From NCBI GenBank assembly GCA_030681075.1, contig JAUXUE010000025.1, positions 1 through 14,364 on the forward strand: a stretch of 14,364 nt of DNA. The letters are read 5' to 3'. The notes under the pieces are model-generated. The model was not told the origin of the DNA, ran no database searches, and saw nothing but the letters and a program-made list of their open reading frames with translations. This document shows, in pieces, positions 7,842 through 12,153 of the stretch. Positions within the stretch are counted from its first letter, which is position 1. Each line of letters starts with the position of its first letter. Made by a program: the position numbers and the translations under genes. Origin of the DNA: Candidatus Amesbacteria bacterium (GTDB lineage Bacteria > Patescibacteriota > Microgenomatia > CAZETR01 > Amesbacteraceae).

Positions 7842-7970
7842 ATCTGAATTCCGTTCATTTTGACGGGTGTCTCAGGAAATTCCTGAACTAGGATCAGCCT
7901 ACCGCAGCCTATGCAAAGCATGCTTATGTAGGACAAACCAGCCAAGACAGCTGGTTTATTTTTGTATTTT
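7842..7970 (+). ncRNA. Candidate structured small RNA
   Basis: This stretch has no coding capacity but is full of helices in plus-strand order. They are CCGT/ACGG (7851-7866), TCAGGAA-A-TTCCTGA (7872-7886), and a longer arm CCTAC/GTAGG (7898-7932) enclosing AGC-ATGC/GCAT-GCT around an AAA loop. Last is an intrinsic terminator at 7935-7970. A perfect extended -10 sits seven bases upstream of the proposed start. I do not recognise the family: the 4.5S/SRP core and tRNA or tmRNA signatures are absent. The 5' end is estimated from the promoter and the 3' end from the U-tract. The alternative is a structured 5' region of the minus-strand peptidase mRNA, but the U-tract is on the plus strand only. 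Confidence 0.5.
7935..7970 (+). terminator. Intrinsic terminator on the plus strand
   Basis: The stem AAACCAGC/GCTGGTTT (7935-7942 and 7950-7957) has a 7-base loop and is followed by ATTTTTGTATTTTT. On the minus strand there is no U-tract, so it points to a plus-strand transcript arriving from the left. The T-rich tail overlaps the last codons of the convergent DUF3800 gene. Confidence 0.75.
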
Positions 7971-8528
7971 TGTAATAACGTCATATGATTTAATTAAAGA
8001 TAATAATTTTTGAGAAACATCATTTTTTTCCTCTGCGTCTCTAACTAACCCGGCAATACTATCAGCGAGCCTCAAAACTGGCTCAGATTCATCTCTGGCT
8101 CCTCTAATTTTTGCATATTTTATATTAAAGATCTTCATTAGCCTTGACACTTTCTCCTGCTCCGAAGATTTTAACCCGTCTATGATAATAGTAGACTCCA
8201 TTGGTAATTTATCCGAATACATCAATATGGCTTGAGCTAGCGTGAACGCAGTTAACGCTACATATTCTTTTGTTTGAAAAAATGAAGCGTAATACACATG
8301 GCCGGATTTTTTAATCAACTTTATAGTTGATTTTATATACCTTGACCTGATTTCATGCTTTGCTTTTCCCCATTTTGATTTGTGTTTTCCAGTAATTTTT
8401 TCAATTTCCGATAGACCCTCTCTTATTTCGTCAATAAATAAATTTTTTATGACTATTATTACCACGATAAATAATCTTCCCGCAGTATCTTGACCCGTTT
8501 CATCAACAAAACAGTATATTTTATTCAT
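7956..8528 (-). CDS. DUF3800 domain protein
   Basis: This 190-residue soluble protein has the DUF3800 layout, a family suspected of an RNase H-like fold. The N-terminal strand ends in the acidic motif FVDETGQD (Asp9, Glu10). A central strand IIIDGLK carries Asp117, and a C-terminal helix RLADSIAGLVRDA carries Asp156. The three acids are where a metal site would be expected. The family is frequent in mobile and defence-associated regions but no activity is firmly established. The start overlaps the upstream adaptor-like gene by 4 bases (ATGA), so they are co-translated. The stop codon lies in the stem of the convergent terminator. Family assignment is fairly sure; the function is not known. 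Confidence 0.82.
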   Translation of the reverse strand: MNKIYCFVDETGQDTAGRLFIVVIIVIKNLFIDEIREGLSEIEKITGKHKSKWGKAKHEIRSRYIKSTIKLIKKSGHVYYASFFQTKEYVALTAFTLAQAILMYSDKLPMESTIIIDGLKSSEQEKVSRLMKIFNIKYAKIRGARDESEPVLRLADSIAGLVRDAEEKNDVSQKLLSLIKSYDVITKIQK

Positions 8529-9118
8529 GGCAACTGGAGTATTCCATCTATTCCTATTGGTAAATCTTTGTAATCATCAAGTTTCAGATCCATTATCCAA
8601 TCAAGGTTAATCAGTAATTTCGGAATACTTGCCATGCCAAAAACTTTCTTTCCGATACTTGGAAAGTCAACGGGCAGAGAAACAGGATTGGCAAATTTAT
8701 TGACATCCTCCGGTTTGATCTGAGCTCTAAATACTACGGATGCCGTGTCTAGAATTACAAATGAATTAGCCGAAGGCGTGATATTCATGTTTATTTTGCA
8801 TCCCCCATCATCGAGTACTATTCCAGTAATTGGAGTAATTAAATCTACTTGATCAAGTTTGTATTTGGCTTGCTCGACATCACGAACCGAGGCATCAAGA
8901 TCTGCTTGCACTAGAACTTTTTTGTTACGTATTACCATATGATCAGCCAACTTCTGATCCAGCTCCAGTTGTAATAATTTACGATCTAAGGATGCTAATA
9001 CCTCACCCTTATTTACATTATCACTAATATTTTTCCGAAGAGCCACCAGCTTTCCCGAAAATGCAAACCTAACTTCAATCGTCCTTCCCCACATTGTCCC
9101 CGGAAATTTATTTACCAT
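8525..9118 (-). CDS. HlyD-like (barrel-sandwich hybrid) protein without membrane anchor
   Basis: The 197 residues from the preferred ATG resemble the core of a membrane fusion/adaptor protein of an ABC or RND exporter. A first half-lipoyl segment is GKLVALRKNISDNVNKGEVL. A short helical hairpin follows, including ASVRDVEQAKYKLDQV, then the second half-lipoyl ITPITGIVLDDGG. A beta-barrel-like stretch comes last (VVFRAQIKPEDVNKF). The usual N-terminal TM or signal sequence and C-terminal membrane-proximal domain are missing, and no transporter gene is nearby. An ATG at 9133 adds five residues; I prefer 9118 because TATAAT lies 6 bases upstream. It overlaps the DUF3800 gene by 4 bases. It could be a degraded adaptor fragment or a soluble biotin/lipoyl-like scaffold. 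Confidence 0.7.
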   Translation of the reverse strand: MVNKFPGTMWGRTIEVRFAFSGKLVALRKNISDNVNKGEVLASLDRKLLQLELDQKLADHMVIRNKKVLVQADLDASVRDVEQAKYKLDQVDLITPITGIVLDDGGCKINMNITPSANSFVILDTASVVFRAQIKPEDVNKFANPVSLPVDFPSIGKKVFGMASIPKLLINLDWIMDLKLDDYKDLPIGIDGILQLP

Positions 9119-9124
9119 AATTTG

Positions 9125-9130
9125 ATTATA
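9125..9130 (-). promoter_or_regulatory. -10 element of the HlyD-like/DUF3800 unit
   Basis: A perfect TATAAT on the minus strand lies 6 bases before the ATG at 9118, the spacing expected for a leaderless mRNA. It overlaps the alternative upstream start at 9133. An AGGGAGAGG about 11 bases before 9133 could instead serve that start. Confidence 0.5.
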
Positions 9131-9156
9131 CATTATCTTAAGTACCTCTCCCTCCC

Positions 9157-9194
9157 GCCTGCAAAAGCTGATGCTTTAGCGTCTGCGGGCAGGC
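9157..9194. repeat. Compound stem-loop in spacer
   Basis: An outer stem GCCTGC/GCAGGC encloses an inner stem AAAGC/GCTTT with a TGAT loop. The surrounding CCCGCCTGC and GCGGGCAGG are more GC-rich than the neighbouring genes. It could be a miniature repeat element. No U-tract follows on either strand. Confidence 0.55.
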
Positions 9195-9196
9195 TA

Positions 9197-9221
9197 TCCC
9201 TCTCCTAATCTAGGAAAGGGA
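9197..9221. repeat. Imperfect hairpin in spacer
   Basis: TCCCT-c-TCCTA pairs with TAGGA-a-AGGGA around an ATC loop, with one internal mismatch. It lies between two other hairpins in the same 150-base gene-free stretch. Confidence 0.5.
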
Positions 9222-9240
9222 AGCAAATATGAGGCGGTTT

Positions 9241-9270
9241 GATCATATCGAGGGTATCCTCGATATGATC
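9241..9270. repeat. Perfect 13-bp stem-loop
   Basis: GATCATATCGAGG and CCTCGATATGATC form a perfect stem around GTAT. It lies 11 bases after the stop codon of the minus-strand hydrolase gene, so it may protect or end that mRNA, but there is no U-tract. The sequence is unrelated to the REP palindrome. Confidence 0.65.
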
Positions 9271-9281
9271 TCTCATTAATA

Positions 9282-9836
9282 TTATGTATACCAACGTTTT
9301 AACTCTTCCAAACATTGTGGCAATGTAAAAAATCCACTGGCGCTGTTAAAGTGTCCTCCTCCAGGAACAATTACCAGTTTCGCTTCCAATTCTCTTGACA
9401 ATATCTGGGCGTTTTCTAGAGGAACATATGGATCATTATCACTATGAATCACCAAAAATCTTTCAGACATGGTTTTTATCTTTTCAAAATCAAATTTATC
9501 TTCAAGAAAACTATCAATATGGCGATTATCGTTTTTTTTGCATGGACCAGCTACTAATACTACTCCAGAGACTTTCTTTGATATTGGTGACTCTAAGTAT
9601 CTCATAATTGTAGTGGCACCAAGGCTATGCCCGACCAAATACAAATTTTCATACCTACAAAGCTCAACTTGGTGAGCAACTTCAGCTATCCAATCATCTT
9701 TTAACAATTTCTCGGAATTAGGCATCATTATAGAACTCGCGTATACCTCATCTTTTTCAAGCTCTGTCATGAGCCATGGTTTCCAATTACCATTTGGGCT
9801 ACCAAATAATCCGTGGACAATAATTACTTTATTCAT
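9282..9836 (-). CDS. RBBP9/YdeN-like serine alpha/beta hydrolase
   Basis: This is a small cytoplasmic alpha/beta hydrolase of 184 residues, the normal size for the RBBP9/YdeN group. The N-terminal strand and oxyanion region read VIIVHGLFGSPNGNWKPWL. The nucleophile elbow is GHSLG with Ser71, the acid is probably Asp135 in HSDNDPYVP, and the base is His162 in GGGHFN. No lid domain or signal peptide is present. The substrate is unknown; members are assigned as carboxylesterases or peptidase-like hydrolases. The gene follows the thermonuclease gene after 15 bases, yet a TATATT box lies 6 bases before its ATG, so it may be read both in an operon and from its own promoter. Confidence 0.9.
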   Translation of the reverse strand: MNKVIIVHGLFGSPNGNWKPWLMTELEKDEVYASSIMMPNSEKLLKDDWIAEVAHQVELCRYENLYLVGHSLGATTIMRYLESPISKKVSGVVLVAGPCKKNDNRHIDSFLEDKFDFEKIKTMSERFLVIHSDNDPYVPLENAQILSRELEAKLVIVPGGGHFNSASGFFTLPQCLEELKRWYT

Positions 9837-9842
9837 TGTACA

Positions 9843-9848
9843 AATATA
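9843..9848 (-). promoter_or_regulatory. -10-like element of the hydrolase gene
   Basis: TATATT on the minus strand lies 6 bases before the ATG at 9836, in the 15-base gap after the thermonuclease stop codon. The same leaderless spacing recurs at other genes here. Confidence 0.35.
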
Positions 9849-9851
9849 TCA

Positions 9852-10508
9852 TTATTTCCAGGATTTTACACCGCAACCACCTGATTTGGTGTAACCGGCT
9901 GCAATTGCTTCTTTCTCAGTACAAAACCATTGTTCACCCCGCCATTTTTCAATTCTGGTCGGGTTATATTGAATGCATCCCGGAAAATGATATGCTTTCT
10001 CACCTTTTTTCAACCATTCACCCGAAATATTTCCCTTGATTACACATTTTGGCTGGTCTTTATTTTCATATTGCGTACACAATTCACTATAAATCCCAAT
10101 TTTAGTTTCTCTATTTTTCAAATCAATATTGTGCAATATATGTTTTGGGTCCCATTCCGACGACGAATATGCCACCCATCCCGTCTCCATCAATTTCTGA
10201 TCAATCCAAGTCCTGCCAGACCAAACCGAAGCCACTTTCCTGCCATATGAATCATTAGTGGCGACGTTCAGCGTAACCTTTTTCCCCATGATTATTTTTT
10301 CCAATTCTTTTTTGGCCTGCTCACCACCACAATTTGTCAACTCTGGGGCATCCAGAGTATCAAAACGGACTGACCCGCGATCCGCAACTTCAAACGAGTC
10401 ACCATCTTTGACCGAAACCACCAAATATACAGTTTTGAAATAAATTCCCGCGCTCAGCGCAGCTGCTCCCACCAATCCTGTTACCCCCGCCACAACCTTC
10501 TTGTTCAT
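9852..10508 (-). CDS. Membrane-anchored thermonuclease (SNase family) with C-terminal Cys/His domain
   Basis: This is an exported or membrane-tethered calcium-type nuclease of the staphylococcal nuclease family. The 218-residue protein has an N-terminal hydrophobic segment (about residues 5-24) with lysines before it. The SNase OB-fold follows: KDGDSFEV, then VRFDTLDAPE with Arg48 and Glu56, then YGRKVASVW with Arg90. These three correspond to the catalytic Arg-Glu-Arg set. After residue about 153 a separate module reads CVIKGNIS, KAYHFPGC, GEQWFC and EAIAAGYTKSGGC. It resembles the Cys/His tail (sunset or Ada-like metal-binding type) seen on other bacterial nucleases. A likely role is degrading environmental DNA for nucleotide uptake, which is inference. 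The ATG has TATACT 5 bases upstream. Confidence 0.92.
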   Translation of the reverse strand: MNKKVVAGVTGLVGAAALSAGIYFKTVYLVVSVKDGDSFEVADRGSVRFDTLDAPELTNCGGEQAKKELEKIIMGKKVTLNVATNDSYGRKVASVWSGRTWIDQKLMETGWVAYSSSEWDPKHILHNIDLKNRETKIGIYSELCTQYENKDQPKCVIKGNISGEWLKKGEKAYHFPGCIQYNPTRIEKWRGEQWFCTEKEAIAAGYTKSGGCGVKSWK

Positions 10509-10513
10509 ATCTA

Positions 10514-10519
10514 AGTATA
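10514..10519 (-). promoter_or_regulatory. -10-like element of the thermonuclease gene
   Basis: TATACT in the context GTGTATACT lies 5 bases before the ATG at 10508. The same GTGTATACT context precedes the RAYT gene. Both lie beside a REP copy. Confidence 0.45.
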
Positions 10520-10526
10520 CACTTTT

Positions 10527-10955
10527 TTATCTATTCTCTAGACTTCCACCTGGAAGGTGGAAGTCTAATTGCTTCATAATAACATTGGGATATAGATTCT
10601 CTAATGTTTTTGCTTTTGATAAATCTACCCATTCCGGATTATACCAATCAATGTCAGTGATTTTCTCCGTACCCGAAGGATCCAGTTTTGGCTCACCATC
10701 TTCCACTTCACATTCAAAATAATATTCATGTGTCCCAAATTCGTGTATGTATGGATGAGGTTTACTAATTTTTTTTACTTTCAATGACAATTCCTCCCAA
10801 ATTTCTCTGATCATCGCTTGATCCGGAGTTTCTCCTTCCTCTAGATGACCTCCTGGATAAACCCAATATTCAATTCCATCTTTCTTTCTATGCATCAAAA
10901 GTATCTTCTTGCCCTCAATAATTATCGCTCTACATGAAGAATATTTTTTATCCAT
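10527..10955 (-). CDS. NUDIX hydrolase with REP-derived C-terminus
   Basis: NUDIX enzymes cleave nucleoside diphosphates linked to another moiety and often clean up damaged nucleotides. The 142-residue protein has the Nudix box at about residues 36-58: GHLEEGETPDQAMI then REIWEELSL. The catalytic REx2-3EE glutamates are intact, while the final glycine of the box is replaced by Ser. The substrate cannot be predicted. The ATG lies only two bases after the 3' end of tRNA-Asp on the same strand, so the mRNA is probably released by tRNA processing, with almost no leader. The last residues (LDFHLPGGSL at 130-139) are encoded by REP copy 3, and the stop lies three codons beyond. The original C-terminus was therefore probably replaced. 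Confidence 0.9.
   Translation of the reverse strand: MDKKYSSCRAIIIEGKKILLMHRKKDGIEYWVYPGGHLEEGETPDQAMIREIWEELSLKVKKISKPHPYIHEFGTHEYYFECEVEDGEPKLDPSGTEKITDIDWYNPEWVDLSKAKTLENLYPNVIMKQLDFHLPGGSLENR
10539..10567. repeat. REP-like palindrome, copy 3, inside a coding region
   Basis: This is a perfect 29-base palindrome identical on the plus strand to copy 1, including the GGA loop. Its flanks (TCTC left, ATTG right) are the reverse complement of copy 1's flanks (CAAT, GAGA). With respect to the flanks, the loop is therefore inverted. It lies in the 3' end of the NUDIX gene, more than 5.8 kb from the RAYT gene, showing that the element moves independently. Confidence 0.9.
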
Positions 10956-10957
10956 TG

Positions 10958-11031
10958 CGGGACCGACGGGATTCGAACCCGTGACCCTCTCCTTGACAAG
11001 GAGATGCGCTAACCAGCTGCGCTACGATCCC
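10958..11031 (-). tRNA. tRNA-Asp (anticodon GTC)
   Basis: The 74-base cloverleaf has acceptor GGGATCG/CGGTCCC, D-arm GCGC..GCGC, and anticodon stem TCTCC/GGAGA with loop TTGTCAA. The T-arm is ACGGG/CCCGT with loop TTCGAAT. The discriminator is G73, as expected for tRNA-Asp. CCA is not encoded: the next bases are CA and then the NUDIX start codon. A -10-like TAAAAT lies 9 bases upstream. Confidence 0.95.
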
Positions 11032-11040
11032 ATACAAAGT

Positions 11041-11046
11041 ATTTTA
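11041..11046 (-). promoter_or_regulatory. -10-like element of tRNA-Asp/NUDIX unit
   Basis: TAAAAT on the minus strand lies 9 bases before the tRNA 5' end. No good -35 is visible. It is divergent from the lysM-gene promoter. Confidence 0.35.
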
Positions 11047-11064
11047 ACAAAAATTTTCAAAATG

Positions 11065-11073
11065 TGTTATATT
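11065..11073 (+). promoter_or_regulatory. Extended -10 of the LysM gene
   Basis: TGTTATATT is an extended -10 whose start point would fall near 11080. That leaves a leader of about 30 bases containing the Shine-Dalgarno AAAGGAG. This is one of the few first genes here with a normal leader. Confidence 0.45.
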
Positions 11074-11111
11074 TGCCACAAACCTCTGCCCTGGAAAGGA
11101 GAATAAATAAA

Positions 11112-11489
11112 ATGAAAGACTTTTTGAAAAAATTTAAACTGAATTTTGCCTTAAATGAACAAACCATGAGTATGATTTTGGGTGCTGTAGTCGTCCTTCT
11201 GGTCGGAGGATTGCTATTTAATTATCTCAAAACCGCTAAAAATCCAAGTGTAAATGATCAAGCCAATGTCTCGTCCTCTGCTACCGAAGCTGCTAAATTA
11301 ACTACAGAAACCACTGTGACTGCTGGAGTCAACGAATATGTAGTCAAAGCTGGTGATTCACTCTGGAAAATTGCAGAACAAGAGACTGGCTCAGGTTACA
11401 ACTGGACCAAGCTCTATGAGCTCAATAAATCTACTCTTGGCAAAAATCCAAACCTGATATACTCAGGGACTAAATTAGTATTAAAATAG
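11112..11489 (+). CDS. Membrane-anchored LysM domain protein
   Basis: This 125-residue protein probably binds peptidoglycan or another N-acetylglucosamine polymer at the cell surface. A cytoplasmic basic N-terminus (KDFLKKFKLN) is followed by a TM helix at residues 19-38. A Thr/Ser/Ala-rich linker comes next, then one LysM module at 75-125 (YVVKAGDSLWKIAEQ...NWTKLYELNKS...NLIYSGTKLVL), complete to the C-terminus. An in-frame ATG at 11064 exists, but AAAGGAG ten bases before 11112 and the normal topology fix the start at 11112. There is no catalytic domain. tRNA-Gly begins seven bases after the stop, so both may share a transcript. Confidence 0.93.
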   Translation: MKDFLKKFKLNFALNEQTMSMILGAVVVLLVGGLLFNYLKTAKNPSVNDQANVSSSATEAAKLTTETTVTAGVNEYVVKAGDSLWKIAEQETGSGYNWTKLYELNKSTLGKNPNLIYSGTKLVLK

Positions 11490-11496
11490 TCTATAG

Positions 11497-11571
11497 GCGG
11501 TGGTAGTTCAGCGGTAGAATGTCCCCTTCCCAAGGGGAAGGTCGCCGGTTCAAATCCGGTCCACCGCTCCA
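11497..11571 (+). tRNA. tRNA-Gly (anticodon CCC), CCA encoded
   Basis: Acceptor GCGGTGG/CCACCGC pairs perfectly. The D-arm has GTTC..GAAT, the anticodon stem TCCCC/GGGGA encloses TTCCCAA, and the T-arm is GCCGG/CCGGT with loop TTCAAAT. The discriminator is U73 followed by an encoded CCA. It is the only one of the three tRNA genes here that encodes CCA. It ends two bases before the stop codon of the convergent RdgB gene. Confidence 0.95.
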
Positions 11572-11573
11572 TG

Positions 11574-12125
11574 TTAATTTTGGAGATAGTTTTTGAATTC
11601 AGAAAGTGCAAGTGAGCGCATGGAACATTTATTCTTTTCCTCATCAGTCATCTGGGCAAAAGTCTTGTCAAAGCCTTCTGGAATAAATATCGGATCCCAG
11701 CCAAAACCATTATCGCCAAGAGCTTTATCACTTATACTCCCGTTAATTTTGCCAATAAATATATGTTCTATTTGTGTTTCGTCAATAAATACTAAGGTCG
11801 TCTGAGCGGTGGCTAATCTATCCGGATTATCTTTGAGTAGTTTTAAAATTCCTTCATTCCCAATGGATTTCATAAAATCATTTATATAGGGTCCTGGAAG
11901 TCCATTGAGAGCAGAAAAAGATAGTGAAACATCCTCGACAAGTATTGGCTTTTGTAATTTTGCATAATAATCTCGAGCCTTTTGAACCGCTACTTTGATG
12001 GGATCCAATGACTGTATTTCCTCAATATCCAATCCACAGCCGAGTACTTCGATATTTAGAATTTCTGAGGCTTCTTTGAGCTTACCTGCATTTGTGGTAG
12101 CAAAATATATTTGGGTTATAGACAT
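11574..12125 (-). CDS. RdgB/Ham1 family non-canonical purine NTP pyrophosphatase
   Basis: This enzyme hydrolyses dITP, ITP and XTP to the monophosphates and pyrophosphate, keeping deaminated purines out of nucleic acids. The 183-residue product is close to family size. It starts with the substrate-binding FATTNAGKLKEASEIL, continues with VEDVSLSFSALNGLPGPYI (acidic catalytic pair at 64-65), and has GFGWDPIFIPEG at 141-151. The C-terminal SHR motif is altered to SMR (168-170), as in divergent members. The first ATG is the natural start. It is divergent from the IMPDH-like gene, with 28 bases between start codons, so the promoters overlap. The gene is a plausible partner of the neighbouring purine-related protein, which is inference. 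Confidence 0.92.
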   Translation of the reverse strand: MSITQIYFATTNAGKLKEASEILNIEVLGCGLDIEEIQSLDPIKVAVQKARDYYAKLQKPILVEDVSLSFSALNGLPGPYINDFMKSIGNEGILKLLKDNPDRLATAQTTLVFIDETQIEHIFIGKINGSISDKALGDNGFGWDPIFIPEGFDKTFAQMTDEEKNKCSMRSLALSEFKNYLQN

Positions 12126-12140
12126 ACAGTGATTGTGCGA

Positions 12141-12146
12141 TATACT
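12141..12146 (+). promoter_or_regulatory. -10-like element of the IMPDH-like gene
   Basis: TATACT lies 7 bases before a GTG at 12154 and only one base before an ATG at 12148. The spacing favours a leaderless message starting at the GTG. The minus-strand RdgB promoter must overlap this short region. Confidence 0.4.
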
Positions 12147-12153
12147 AATGATT

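Noticed and set aside
7842..7970. 4.5S/SRP RNA, 6S RNA or tmRNA
   Set aside because: The SRP loop core, the long 6S-like open helix and a tRNA-like end are all missing; only generic stem-loops are present.
9157..9270. A tRNA or intrinsic terminators in the spacer hairpins
   Set aside because: There is no cloverleaf or T-loop, and none of the hairpins is followed by a T-run on either strand.
3926..10567. CRISPR array from the repeated 29-base sequence
   Set aside because: Copies are not regularly spaced, lie kilobases apart and are full palindromes tied to a RAYT gene; there are no cas genes.
10958..11571. tRNA genes as integration sites of a mobile island
   Set aside because: No integrase, no repeated tRNA 3' fragment and no cargo-like genes flank the tRNAs.
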